NCBI GenBank assembly: GCA_023432025.1
Contig: JAEYVE010000034.1
Location: 1-44,554, forward strand
Origin: Pseudomonadota bacterium
GTDB lineage: Bacteria > Myxococcota_A > Polyangia > Polyangiales > Polyangiaceae
Length of the DNA stretch: 44,554 nt
Reading direction: 5' to 3'
Below, in pieces: positions 1 to 8,073 of the stretch. Below the pieces are notes generated by a model. It had not been told where the DNA came from and did not search any database. It saw only the letters and a program-made list of their open reading frames with translations. Position numbers and translations under genes: made by a program. Positions within the stretch are counted from its first letter, which is position 1. The number at the start of each line of letters is the position of its first letter.

Positions 1-770
1 CTGTAAAGCTCCCCCATGGTGTTGGAGCCCGTGAGAAATTGATGATTGTCGACCTTACCCGTACCGTCGGGGTTGTGGTTCGGCACGCCGTCTTCGTTCG
101 GAAGATCGTTGATGATGTCGGCGTGCGCGCCTTGGGGACGAGTGTTCTGAAGCGCTGCCTTGTTGGCGGCCACAGGGCGCCCCAAGCGGTCGTACCAAGG
201 ACCCTCGCCGATGCGATCGATGGCGTTGACCGGGTTTCCGTCGTCTCCCTCGTGCGCGCTCAAGAACGCGCGCCACGTTTTGCCGTTGCCGGGCATGCTG
301 CGCTCGGCAATTTCCGTGCAAATTTTGTCTGCGCCGCGCAGACCCGCGCCGGGACCCGTTTCGCCGTAGCGCAGATCTCCGCCGAACCCATTCGTGTCCC
401 CTGAAACGGCGCGAATCGCGTTCAAGCTGGTCGCGAAGAAGCTGAAGTGCGGGGCTGGGCCGCCGCCACCGCTGCCGCCGCCACTGCCCGAAGCGCCGCC
501 CGTGTCCGTGGCGCCGCCGGTGCCAGGCACACCACCGGTCGCCTCGCCACCGCTACCGGTGAAGCCTCCCGTCGGGATGCCTTCTCCTCCAACACCACTC
601 ACGCCACCGCTTCCTGGAGCGGCTCCGGTGCCCGCTACGCCGCCCGTCGGAAGGCCCGAACCACCGCCGTTCCCCGACGCGCTTCCGTCGTCGTCCGCGG
701 GAGCGCTGCAGCCTGCCTGCGCCGCGAGCAAGAGGGACAAGGACAGAATGCGGTGTGTTCGCTCGAGCAT
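1..770 (-). CDS. Gly-rich lipoprotein with endostatin/DUF1554-like lectin-fold domain (C-terminus cut off)
   Basis: The gene reads leftward from ATG at 770 and runs off the left edge with no stop, so about 256 residues are visible. It begins with a short basic segment and a hydrophobic stretch ending in a lipobox (SLLLAAQAGC, Cys at residue 21). A long Gly/Ser/Thr linker (residues about 25-105) follows. The globular part has segments such as GLRGADKICTEIAERS, KTWRAFLSAHEG and IGEGPWYDRLGRPVA. This pattern (GADxxC, WRAFLS, RIGxGPWYDxxG) is one I associate with the endostatin/DUF1554 C-type-lectin-like fold found in many myxobacterial surface lipoproteins. That family call is from memory, not a search. 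It is probably exported and lipid-anchored, with an adhesive or ligand-binding role. A tandem-hairpin terminator lies upstream of it, so it is likely transcribed separately from its neighbour. Confidence 0.75.
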   Translation of the reverse strand, partial: MLERTHRILSLSLLLAAQAGCSAPADDDGSASGNGGGSGLPTGGVAGTGAAPGSGGVSGVGGEGIPTGGFTGSGGEATGGVPGTGGATDTGGASGSGGGSGGGGPAPHFSFFATSLNAIRAVSGDTNGFGGDLRYGETGPGAGLRGADKICTEIAERSMPGNGKTWRAFLSAHEGDDGNPVNAIDRIGEGPWYDRLGRPVAANKAALQNTRPQGAHADIINDLPNEDGVPNHNPDGTGKVDNHQFLTGSNTMGELY

Positions 771-1102
771 GTAATGGGCCTTTCAGAAGGTCCGCTGTTC
801 GCGGCAGGACACGGTGAACGGGAAGGACGACGAGGCAACGCTCGACGTTCGTCGAGCGCATTCGCTGCGCCAGTGAATCGCGTCCACCCGGAAAACTTCA
901 CTGCACACGCAACTCAACGGGCTACCTCGCTCGGCTAGTCACCGTTCGAACGAATCCCAGTCACACAATCGCCACGAAACGCACTCTTCGGCCGCCAAGT
1001 TGACCTCGGGCCGCTCCTCTGCGCCCCCACGCAGCTCACGTGCGAGATTCGTACGTCCCGAGCGTGGGAAACCGTTCACGGCTCATCGCTCCTCGAAAAC
1101 GC
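771..1102. other. Gene-free stretch upstream of the left-edge lipoprotein
   Basis: About 330 bases separate the start of the left-edge lipoprotein from the terminator hairpins of the next gene. No open frame here has convincing codon usage or a ribosome binding site. It presumably holds the promoter of the left-edge gene, but I cannot point to a clear -35/-10 pair. Confidence 0.4.
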
Positions 1103-1135
1103 GAAACGCGAGTCGCCCGAGGCGACTCGCGTTTC
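1103..1135 (-). terminator. 15-bp perfect hairpin, terminator-like
   Basis: GAAACGCGAGTCGCC (1103-1117) and GGCGACTCGCGTTTC (1121-1135) are perfect inverted copies around a 3-base CGA loop. Read leftward, the hairpin follows the stop of the lipoprotein gene at 1174 and is followed by GCGTTTTCG. That is a short T run, as expected for a Rho-independent terminator in GC-rich DNA. Confidence 0.7.
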
Positions 1136-1143
1136 TACGCGCT

Positions 1144-1165
1144 GGTGAGCGAAGCCTCGCTCACC
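1144..1165 (-). terminator. 9-bp perfect hairpin, first of two tandem terminators
   Basis: GGTGAGCGA (1144-1152) pairs perfectly with TCGCTCACC (1157-1165) around AGCC. It sits 8 bases beyond the stop codon of the leftward lipoprotein gene and 8 bases before the larger hairpin at 1103-1135. There is no T tract directly after it, so alone it may act as a pause or 3'-end stabiliser. Confidence 0.5.
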
Positions 1166-1173
1166 GGTGACAC

Positions 1174-2226
1174 TCAGCCACACGTCAGGTCATCGCGGCA
1201 GTCGCCGGAGTCGCATTCGTCGTCATTGGTGCACGACTGCACGCCGGGAACCTCCACGGCCATTTCGGCATCCGCGTGAACGGTCAGCTCGACGCGCCCG
1301 GCTTCGATTTCCGCGCCACCCACGGAACGCCTGCTCAAGTGAATGGTGGGGAAGCCGGCCACACCGAGATCGATGAGCTGCGCGATGAGCGTGGCCCCAA
1401 TCGAAAGTGACCCGTCGTCGCTCGTTTCGCAGCGGACTTGTCCCTTGGTTCCGCCGTGATGGCTGATGTCGAGATTCACTTCGACCACGGACGCCGAGGG
1501 GTCTGCAGCCGGTTCCCAGGTGAGCTCGAGCGGCGCCGCAGGGTCGAGCGCGAGGTTCATGCTCGTGACTACGAGCGGCGCAATCGCCGCCGTTTCCACG
1601 GAAAACGGCGCGAAATCTCCGCCGGCTGCGGCAAAACGAACGGCGGCCCCTGCCTCGAAGGGCGGGAACGAGAGCTCGAGCGTGGGGGGCTTCTGGTAGG
1701 AGCCGTTCACCTCGATCAACGCGAACTCACTCGCCCCGATGCCCGTGACTTTCACCTCGCCCACGGACTTGACGTTGGGGTACGCCTGGCAAACGTTGTC
1801 GTCGACGCAAACGTCTGCGCCACACGCCGGATCGCAGAAGGGCGCCTTGGGCTTTTCGAGGATGCAGTCTCCGTCTTCCTCGACCAGGCTCCACTTCATC
1901 AAGGACGGGTTGGGCCCGTCGTACACTTTGCCGATGATGCCCGTCGTGCCTTCGGTCGCCGACTTGGGCACGATTTCCACTTGGAAATTTCCAACGACGA
2001 CGCCCGCATTGTTGCCGCCACCGGTGCTCGACTGCCCGCCCGTGTTGGACTGGCCGCCGCTGGATTGCCCGCCGCTGCCTGTGCCGCCTCCCGTGCTCGG
2101 GCCTCCTCCAGCGTTCGACGTTTTCCCGTCGTCACTGTCCGAGGAACAACCCGCGCTCGCGGCGGCGAGCCCGAGCAGCGACAAACTAGCCGAAAACGTG
2201 AAAAAACGGAGCCTAGAGTAAATCAC
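1174..2226 (-). CDS. Lipoprotein of unknown function with Gly-rich linker and Cys-rich C-terminus
   Basis: I place the start at GTG 2226 (protein MIYSRLRFF..., 350 residues). That start puts a basic n-region directly before the hydrophobic segment and lipobox LGLAAASAGC. AAAGAG lies about 10 bases upstream. A longer frame from 2292 would put 22 unlikely residues before the signal. After the lipid-anchored Cys comes an acidic patch, then a Gly/Gln/Ser/Thr linker (residues about 36-75), then about 250 residues rich in beta-forming segments. A Cys-rich stretch CVDDNVC is present, and the tail contains CTNDDECDSGDCRDDLTCG, like small disulphide-bonded modules in other myxobacterial surface proteins. 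I do not recognise an enzymatic domain. It is probably an outer-surface lipoprotein, transcribed alone and ended by two hairpins. Confidence 0.8.
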   Translation of the reverse strand: MIYSRLRFFTFSASLSLLGLAAASAGCSSDSDDGKTSNAGGGPSTGGGTGSGGQSSGGQSNTGGQSSTGGGNNAGVVVGNFQVEIVPKSATEGTTGIIGKVYDGPNPSLMKWSLVEEDGDCILEKPKAPFCDPACGADVCVDDNVCQAYPNVKSVGEVKVTGIGASEFALIEVNGSYQKPPTLELSFPPFEAGAAVRFAAAGGDFAPFSVETAAIAPLVVTSMNLALDPAAPLELTWEPAADPSASVVEVNLDISHHGGTKGQVRCETSDDGSLSIGATLIAQLIDLGVAGFPTIHLSRRSVGGAEIEAGRVELTVHADAEMAVEVPGVQSCTNDDECDSGDCRDDLTCG

Positions 2227-2445
2227 TGGATGTGCTCTTTCGCATTGAAGTGCAAAGACGATGGCAGTCGGACTCTCAAATGCCCCGACCAAGAACGGCG
2301 TTCAAGAGAAATGAAAGTCCAACGTGTGATTGAGTCACCGATGAACGCGCATGTCAGGCAACGCATTTGAAGAAATCCAGCGACGAGAGCTCTTCCACGG
2401 ACCGTGCTCTCGGCCGGACCCCGAGAGCGTGGTATCCGACGCGCC

Positions 2446-4023
2446 GTGAACCCCACGTCCCTCGTGGAACGTTGTCTGAAGGATCCCGGCTACACGCCCC
2501 CGGCGACGGCGGTGCCGACGCTCGTGTCGGCGCTCGGTGATCTCGACGACGAAAGCGCGGAAGCGCTCGAGCGCGTTCTGGCTCGATTGGGCGTCCCAGC
2601 GGCAACTGCAGCATTTTTTGGCTTCGCAGCGGCTTCGGCGGAAGCACGACGGCGCCGTTTGCGGCTCGTCGCGCGCGTCGCCTCGTCGACGCACGACGAG
2701 GCGTTGCTCGCCCCGCTCGTGGCGGCGCTCGGAGACCCTGCACCTCGTTGTCAACGCGCGGCGGCGATCGCTTTGGGAAAGCTGGAGCACCCTCGCGCCG
2801 AGGCGCCGCTCCTCGCGGTCCTGCCTACGGCAGCTCTCGAAGAGCAGCGAGCCATCGTCGAAGCGCTCGGCAAAGTGGGCGGAGAAGCAGCAAAAAGCAC
2901 GCTGACGGCGCTCACCACGTCCGACGCGGAGCTCGCTCGCCGCCGGGAACGCGCGCTCGACATGTTGCAGCGGCGCCTCACTCGCGACGCCCGCGGCGCG
3001 CTGGTCTTCGATCAGCCCCTGCCGCGCGAAGCGCGCCTGGTGGCGCGCGCTCGCTCGGGGTTCGGCTCGGTCTTGCGCGACGAGCTCGCAGGGTTCGGTG
3101 CCGTTACGCAGAGCTCGAGCGAGGTGTCGTTTTCGTATGGCGGCACGCTGCGAGAGCTCCTGCGAGCGCGCACGGCGTTGGATTTCGCGCTCCGCTTCGA
3201 GCTGGACGTCACGACGTCGAACGTCGCCCAGCGCGTGGCGCACGCTCTGCTTCACCCCGACACCATCGCCGCGCTCTCGGCCTGGACCTCCGGTCCGCCT
3301 CGCTTTCGCCTCGATTGGCAGGGCGGGCACCAACGCGCCAAAAGCTGGGAGGTTGCGCGCCTCGTACGCGAAGCCACCAGCGCCATCGTCAACGACCCGA
3401 GCGGCGCAACCTGGCAAGCCCGAGTACCCGTGAACGGGGTCGGCGCGCTCGAGCTATCTCCACGCCTCGATCCGGATCCTCGCTTCGAGTACCGCACCCG
3501 AGACGTCCCCGCGGCGTCCCATCCCACTTTGGCGGCCGCGCTGGTGAGGGTCGCCGGAGTCCGAGACGACGACGTGGTGTGGGATCCCTTCGTGGGCAGC
3601 GGCCTGGAGCTCGTCGAGCGCGCCAAGCTGGGGCCCTACGCCGCGCTCCATGGCACGGATGTCGATCCTCGGGCCTTGGACGCGGCCCGTCGAAATTTGG
3701 ACGCCGCTCGGGTGGAGCAGGCCACGCTCGAGCTCTGCGACGCGCGAGCGTTTCCACGCCGCGGCATCTCGCTCATCGTCTCCAATCCGCCCATGGGACG
3801 CCGCGTCGCGCGTGACTCTTCGCTCCGCGCGCTCCTGTGCGAGGTGACGCGCCACGCCGCGACCGTGCTCACGCCCGGCGGCCGCATGGTGTGGCTCTCA
3901 CCGTTACCTTCGGCCACTGCGGACGCCGCGCGCGCCGCCGGGCTCGTCGTGACGGAAGGCCCCGACGTGGATCTCGGTGGCTTCACCGCTCGCCTTCAGA
4001 CGTTCTCGAAGCGGAAGAGTTGA
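2446..4023 (+). CDS. HEAT-repeat / class I methyltransferase fusion (RlmKL/Trm11-like RNA methylase fold)
   Basis: The first part, to about residue 175, is Ala/Leu-rich helical repeats resembling HEAT repeats (LLAPLVAALGDPAPRCQRAA, AIALGKLEHPRAEAPLLAVL). A THUMP-like middle region comes next (about 195-340). The C-terminal third is a SAM-dependent methyltransferase: motif I DPFVGSGLELVERA, an acidic post-I segment HGTDVDPRALDAARRNL, and motif IV SNPPMG, the signature of N-methylases acting on a base amino group. The closest families I know are the UPF0020 rRNA/tRNA guanine-N2 methylases, so RNA is the likely substrate. The start is uncertain. GTG 2404 is in frame, but an 8-bp hairpin covers 2406-2428, and neither start has a clear Shine-Dalgarno, so I chose GTG 2446. 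The stop codon lies inside a 30-bp tandem duplication. Confidence 0.75.
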   Translation: MNPTSLVERCLKDPGYTPPATAVPTLVSALGDLDDESAEALERVLARLGVPAATAAFFGFAAASAEARRRRLRLVARVASSTHDEALLAPLVAALGDPAPRCQRAAAIALGKLEHPRAEAPLLAVLPTAALEEQRAIVEALGKVGGEAAKSTLTALTTSDAELARRRERALDMLQRRLTRDARGALVFDQPLPREARLVARARSGFGSVLRDELAGFGAVTQSSSEVSFSYGGTLRELLRARTALDFALRFELDVTTSNVAQRVAHALLHPDTIAALSAWTSGPPRFRLDWQGGHQRAKSWEVARLVREATSAIVNDPSGATWQARVPVNGVGALELSPRLDPDPRFEYRTRDVPAASHPTLAAALVRVAGVRDDDVVWDPFVGSGLELVERAKLGPYAALHGTDVDPRALDAARRNLDAARVEQATLELCDARAFPRRGISLIVSNPPMGRRVARDSSLRALLCEVTRHAATVLTPGGRMVWLSPLPSATADAARAAGLVVTEGPDVDLGGFTARLQTFSKRKS

Positions 4024-4043
4024 AGTCAGACGTCCTCGAAGCG
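3996..4043. repeat. 30-bp-period tandem duplication across a stop codon
   Basis: TCAGACGTTCTCGAAGCG (3996-4013) recurs as TCAGACGTCCTCGAAGCG (4026-4043) with one mismatch. The methylase stop codon (4021-4023) lies between the copies. Because the period is a multiple of three, the second copy continues the same frame and would re-encode the last residues of the protein. Confidence 0.75.
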
Positions 4044-4058
4044 AAAAAGGGCTGACGT

Positions 4059-4490
4059 TCACTCGCGCACGTTGCGCAAGAAATCCGCGAGCTCTCCGAG
4101 GCGTTTCTCCAAGAACGTCCGCACGTCCCCGGACACTCCGACGTCGTCGAACGCCAGGCTCATGCAGCGCAGCCACGCATCACGCAGGGCAATGTTCACC
4201 GGTACGCGGGCGTGCCGCATGCGGAGCCGCGGATGGCCGTACACCGGCGAAAAAAGCGGCGGCCCCCCCAGCCACTCGATGAAAAACAGCGTGAAGCGCT
4301 CCTGCGTGCGTTGGCTCACGCGCCCCTCGGCGTCCACTTCGTGCAAACGAGCGAGCTCGGGCTCACTCGTCGCCATGTGCTCGTAAAAGCGCGCGGCCAA
4401 GCGCCGCACGACGTCCTCGCCGCCCAGCTGCGTGAAGGGCGTCACGAGTGTCGTTGGGGACGACGGCGGCGAGGGCACGTTCGACGACAT
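4059..4490 (-). CDS. Group II truncated haemoglobin (trHbO-like)
   Basis: This 143-residue protein matches the 2/2 haemoglobin fold: an N-terminal extension, then FTQLGGEDVVRRLAARFYEHM, the loop WLGGPPLFSPVYGHPRLRMRH, and RDAWLRCM. His93 in LRMRHARVPV is the expected proximal haem ligand (F8). Trp106 in RDAW matches the invariant TrpG8 of group II and III proteins, and the GHPRLR.RH run is typical of group II. Known members bind O2 with high affinity and are linked to O2 delivery, peroxide chemistry or NO detoxification; which of these applies here cannot be seen. It is cytoplasmic, with no signal peptide. It lies convergent to the methylase and about 70 bases downstream of the lipoprotein gene on the same strand, so co-transcription with that gene is possible. 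Confidence 0.9.
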   Translation of the reverse strand: MSSNVPSPPSSPTTLVTPFTQLGGEDVVRRLAARFYEHMATSEPELARLHEVDAEGRVSQRTQERFTLFFIEWLGGPPLFSPVYGHPRLRMRHARVPVNIALRDAWLRCMSLAFDDVGVSGDVRTFLEKRLGELADFLRNVRE

Positions 4491-4557
4491 GCGCGGAGTT
4501 CCAGCACGAAACGCGCCTCACGAGAAGTGAGCTTCGTGGGGCCCATCGTAGGTGACC

Positions 4558-5235
4558 TCACTGGGCCTTGGTGAAGCTCTCGAGCAGGTGCTGGAATGCG
4601 GGAGCAACGCCCTCCACGAGCCCCGCCGACCCCACCAACTTGAAGAACACGGGGCCGTTCGGTCCGCTCACGATGGCTCCGAGCAAACGCTGATTCGCCT
4701 CTGGACCCGCCGCGGGCATGCCCGGCATTTGCATGCCGGCGTCGTACGTGCCGCTCACGTCCACACGCACGACGCGCAGGCCGTTCACTTCGCTTTGTTC
4801 GATTTTCGCCACGTCCTCCGACTTCCGACCATCGGGCTGCGTGAACTGCCCCACCCAACGAGCAATGTTGGCCTCCAGCGAGCCCCCCATGCCCGGAAAG
4901 TGGTGAATCGCGAGCACCGCGGGCTTTTCGCCGCTCGCTCCCGGAACGACGTACTCCGCGGCGCGCATGCCACCCCGCGGACGCTGGTAGACGAAGGGCT
5001 CGGGCGCTTTGAAGCGCACGCCTGCCACTTGGGGGTTCGCCGGATCGAACGGCGCGCTCGCAACAGGGCCGGGCGGCGCGCTCGGCGGAGCGGCCTGCGC
5101 AGACGTGGGTGGTCGTGACGCGGGTCCCGCGCTCGGCTCGGGCGCACCGGAGGACCCGCCCTTGCAGGCCGCGCCTGCGACGCCAAGCGAAAGAAGAACG
5201 ATTCGAGCGAAGGCGGAGCTATTGCGAGAACCCAT
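4558..5235 (-). CDS. Lipoprotein with PsbP/Mog1-like domain, unknown function
   Basis: The 225-residue protein starts with a lipoprotein signal (IVLLSLGVAGAAC, Cys at residue 24). A Pro/Ala/Ser-rich tether follows to about residue 65. The globular domain contains GVRFKAPEPFVYQRP, FPGMGGSLEANIARWVGQF and GPNGPVFFKLVGSAG. The GGSLEANIARWxGQF and FFKLVG elements recur in uncharacterised myxobacterial and planctomycetal proteins with a PsbP/Mog1-like alpha-beta fold. I recall that resemblance from memory, and no function is established. The gene is translated leftward and followed 67 bases later by the truncated haemoglobin gene. It is probably tethered to a membrane facing the periplasm or surface. 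Confidence 0.8.
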   Translation of the reverse strand: MGSRNSSAFARIVLLSLGVAGAACKGGSSGAPEPSAGPASRPPTSAQAAPPSAPPGPVASAPFDPANPQVAGVRFKAPEPFVYQRPRGGMRAAEYVVPGASGEKPAVLAIHHFPGMGGSLEANIARWVGQFTQPDGRKSEDVAKIEQSEVNGLRVVRVDVSGTYDAGMQMPGMPAAGPEANQRLLGAIVSGPNGPVFFKLVGSAGLVEGVAPAFQHLLESFTKAQ

Positions 5236-5380
5236 GACGGACTCGCTCTAACCGCGCGCTCCGCGCGGGGTCAACTACCCGAACGAAAGGCGCACGGAGT
5301 CCGCCCCGGCACCGAGCCCCACGATTCCAACTTTCCGCCACGGCCGTCCGGAAAAGACGCACGGGCCACGAAGAGCTCTC

Positions 5381-6310
5381 TCAAGCGGGGACCAGGCCGG
5401 GCAGTCTGGAAGGGTGCACCAAGCGGGGCAACGCCCACAAGAACTTGAGCCGCCGCACGAGGGTGCCGCTCACGTGGATCGCGAGCCAACGACGTCGGTG
5501 GTACTCCCAGAAAAAGCGGTGTGCTCGGTAGTCGTGCTCGAGCGATCCGATACCTTGCCGCACCGCGCTCATCATGTCGCTGCGCAGGGAGCTCGGAGCG
5601 TACCAGAGCGTCTCGAGCGTTACCCACAAGCTGTACACGTCGTCGAGCACGTGCCCATCGAGGTTGGCGTGCGCGAAGTCGATGAGGCCGATGCGACGCC
5701 CGTCGAAGATCATGTTGGCGAGCACGAGATCCCCGTGACTGAGCGAGGAGAGCTCGCCTGCGTCACACAGCTCCTCGAAGAGGCGCTCGGCGTCTCGAGG
5801 AAACTCGGAGAACAGCGTCGTCCCGAGCAGCGGCAGCGACCCGAGTCGAGCCGAAGCGTACAGGAGGTACTCCTCCAAGAACGCCGACGGCGGACGCGCG
5901 CTGGCGGTACGCTCGCGCAACCTGGCGAGCAAGCGCCCCACGTTCTCGAGCGCGTCGAGCACGCCCGAGCGCGTCGCGCCGCGCGGCGTGCGTCGCAGCG
6001 TGGTGCTCAAGAGCTCGCCGCGAATGTAGCTGATACACAAGGTGCCGGTGTGGGCGTTGACGGACACGACGCGAGACGGCAGGACCCCCGAAATCCCCGC
6101 GCAAGCCTCGCCGTAGCACTCGATGGCACGCGCTTCCTGAACGCACCCCTCGTACAAGCCTTGCTTGTACTGCTTGATGATGACGGCCTCGCCCTTCGTT
6201 TCCCCTCGGAAGATCCAACAACAGCGGTTCTCGCGAACCACTTCCAGCGCCTCGAGTCTCAAATCGAGCCGTTCTTCGAGCTTCTCCCAGCGCATGTAGT
6301 GAGGCCGCAT
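5381..6310 (-). CDS. APH/choline-kinase-fold phosphotransferase (small-molecule or LPS-kinase-like)
   Basis: The chosen start is ATG 6310, preceded by GAGAG at good distance (309 residues). A further in-frame ATG at 6346 has no ribosome binding site. The N-lobe has the beta-strand lysine in EAVIIKQYKQG and a helix acid in EARAIECYG. The hinge region is CISYIRGELLS. The catalytic loop is SLSHGDLVLANMIF (HGDxxxxN) and the metal-binding loop is IGLIDFAHANLDG (the D of DFG). All catalytic residues are present, so it should be an active phosphotransferase of the aminoglycoside-phosphotransferase / lipopolysaccharide-kinase superfamily. The substrate cannot be told from sequence. Nothing in the context suggests antibiotic resistance. 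The C-terminal 70 residues are rich in aromatic and basic residues, which may favour membrane or nucleotide-sugar contact. Confidence 0.8.
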   Translation of the reverse strand: MRPHYMRWEKLEERLDLRLEALEVVRENRCCWIFRGETKGEAVIIKQYKQGLYEGCVQEARAIECYGEACAGISGVLPSRVVSVNAHTGTLCISYIRGELLSTTLRRTPRGATRSGVLDALENVGRLLARLRERTASARPPSAFLEEYLLYASARLGSLPLLGTTLFSEFPRDAERLFEELCDAGELSSLSHGDLVLANMIFDGRRIGLIDFAHANLDGHVLDDVYSLWVTLETLWYAPSSLRSDMMSAVRQGIGSLEHDYRAHRFFWEYHRRRWLAIHVSGTLVRRLKFLWALPRLVHPSRLPGLVPA

Positions 6311-6389
6311 GACAGCGCTCTCGGCGTGACCGTGCGGTCCGCGCACATGACACGAACGGTCACGGGGCCCCCGCCCCTCCCGATTTGGA

Positions 6390-6989
6390 TCAGAAAGACG
6401 AATTGGGCTCCGTCAAAAACGCGATCTCCTCGGGAGTCGACGGGCGGCCCAAGACCGCGTTGCGGTGAGGAAAGCGCCCGAAGCGAAGCACGATGTCGCG
6501 GTGCCGCTCGGCAAAATCGAGGTTCCCCAGAACGCTCTTTTTGCTGGCGCCCGTCAGCTCCGCCGCGAGCTCACGGAACAGCTCGACACAACGCTCCTGC
6601 ACCTCGATGCGCTCGGAGTGCATGAGCGGCATGTACAAAAACACGCGCTCGTCGCACACGAGGCGCCGGTCGAAGCCGAGCGCGATGCCCTCGAAGGCGG
6701 TGGAGAGCGCCAACTCATCGGAGGCGAACATGTCCGCCGTGCCGCGAAACATGTTCCGCGAAAACTGATCGAGCACCAGCACGTAGGCGAGCAAGCTCCG
6801 CGGTGCCCTCCGCCACTCCCGCCCCTTGCCAGCGTGCAGCTCCGCGTGAAGCGCACCGAAACGCTCGACGATGGAGCGATCGAACGCTGCATCCTTCCGC
6901 CACCAAAGCTCGGCTTTTTCGGCAGACGCGCGTCCCTCTGCGTCGAGCTCGCCAAACCAAAACGCTCGCACTTCGGCCTCCGACGACAT
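6390..6989 (-). CDS. DUF924 family protein
   Basis: The ATG at 6989 (MSSEAEVRAFWFGELDAEG) matches the usual N-terminus of the DUF924 family. The extra frame upstream lacks coding character. At 199 residues it is full length. Family hallmarks are present: an early FWFG, WWRKDAAFD, VLDQFSRNMFRGTADMFASD (the strongest motif), FLYMPLMHSE, and the C-terminal FGRFPHRNAVLGRPSTPEE. The family has an all-helical, TPR-like fold, and its biochemical role is not established. It is cytoplasmic, with no export signal. It runs in the same direction as the kinase gene about 80 bases downstream, so a shared transcript is possible. Confidence 0.9.
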   Translation of the reverse strand: MSSEAEVRAFWFGELDAEGRASAEKAELWWRKDAAFDRSIVERFGALHAELHAGKGREWRRAPRSLLAYVLVLDQFSRNMFRGTADMFASDELALSTAFEGIALGFDRRLVCDERVFLYMPLMHSERIEVQERCVELFRELAAELTGASKKSVLGNLDFAERHRDIVLRFGRFPHRNAVLGRPSTPEEIAFLTEPNSSF

Positions 6990-7119
6990 GAAACCATCAC
7001 AGCACGACGCTCCTCGGCGGGCCACTCGGATTTTGGGGGACACAGACGCGCGTCGTTGGGCGTGCCTTCTGGGCGACAGAGTCCGCACCCTGGTGCCCTC
7101 CACACCCTTCGCCTTCACG

Positions 7120-8073
7120 CTACGAAAGCGGCAGGAGCAGCACCCAGCTGCCCTGAGCGTCGGACAGCTCGGAGACCACGACGAGAACCGCACGTGTGTG
7201 CGTACGCACCAGGAGCGGCGGCAGAGCGTCCCTCGAAGTAGTCGGCGTGGACGACCTCAGCTCTTGCACCGTCAGCCCTTTCGAACGCAGCTCGTCGCGG
7301 TAGGTGCGGCGAAGCTCGTGCGCGGGGCGCGAGCTCTCGTAGCCCGTCAGGGACGCGGAGACCACGTCTCGCTCCTCATGAACGACGGACAAAACCCGGC
7401 GCGTCCCGTGTGGTCGCGGCAGCTCGGCGTCGTCCATGCCAGGCGCGTCGCCGTGCGCGGGGAACATGAGCGCCGGGGCGAGCGCCCCCTCGGAACGGAG
7501 CTCCAGGCTCGCCGTGCGGCCGTCGTCCCCGGCCCGCGCGTACACGTAACGAAAGCGGCCAAGGTGCGACAGGTCGCCGCTCTCGACCGCGCGCGCGAAG
7601 GCCGCGTCGAGCGTTTCGCGCGGATTCGGCGGCAACTCACCAGCGTTCGATTCCAGACAAGCAACGACCCCCTCGTCGCCCTGTTGCACGTCGAATACGC
7701 CATCGATGGTCAGCGCGCGCAGCGCGAGTGACGCGACGGCGCCGGAAAGCGCCGCTGCTTCGCTGCGCTTCCAGAAGCCGTGCGGCGCACGCGCCGCGCA
7801 GCGCGCGTGGTGAGTCGCAAGAACGCTAGAGAGCGTTTCGCGCGTGCTCGCCGTGCGCACCGTGAATCGAGCGCCGTTCAAGGTGAGGGCGCGCAGGCCG
7901 TCGCCGTTGTGCTCCAGCGCCGACAGCGCGGCTCCCACGCCTCGCATCACGGCGCCGGCTCGCGCGACGGTCACTCGAAACCCAAGCGTCGCCGCGCACA
8001 CGAACAAGCAGAGTCCGAGCAGCCAGACGCTCGAGCGCCGAGGCCGTTTCTTCCCCTCAATTGGTTGCCGCAT
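7120..8073 (-). CDS. Single-pass membrane protein of the Tad locus, unknown function
   Basis: The start at ATG 8073 (MRQPIEGKKRPRRSSVW) lies inside the 3' end of the upstream TadE-like gene (17-base overlap), which implies translational coupling. The 317-residue product has a strongly basic cytoplasmic N-terminus. One hydrophobic helix follows (WLLGLCLFVCAATLGFRVTV, residues about 18-37), so the rest should be outside the cytoplasm. I find no recognised domain. Being the last gene of the leftward Tad arm, and anchored in the inner membrane, it is probably a locus-specific accessory or periplasmic assembly protein. That is inference from position only. Several Cys residues (in HARCAARA and VACLES) could form disulphides. 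Confidence 0.7.
   Translation of the reverse strand: MRQPIEGKKRPRRSSVWLLGLCLFVCAATLGFRVTVARAGAVMRGVGAALSALEHNGDGLRALTLNGARFTVRTASTRETLSSVLATHHARCAARAPHGFWKRSEAAALSGAVASLALRALTIDGVFDVQQGDEGVVACLESNAGELPPNPRETLDAAFARAVESGDLSHLGRFRYVYARAGDDGRTASLELRSEGALAPALMFPAHGDAPGMDDAELPRPHGTRRVLSVVHEERDVVSASLTGYESSRPAHELRRTYRDELRSKGLTVQELRSSTPTTSRDALPPLLVRTHTRAVLVVVSELSDAQGSWVLLLPLS

Noticed and set aside
394..774. Pro-rich + strand frame at the left end
   Set aside because: It is the complement of the Gly-rich linker of the minus-strand lipoprotein.
2404..2445. Extra 14 N-terminal codons for the HEAT-methylase protein
   Set aside because: No ribosome binding site, and the segment contains an 8-bp hairpin better explained as untranslated leader. 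It is kept only as an alternative start.
5414..6625. A 403-codon + strand frame opposite the kinase gene
   Set aside because: The minus strand shows the HGD/IDF kinase motifs; the + frame is composition-driven.
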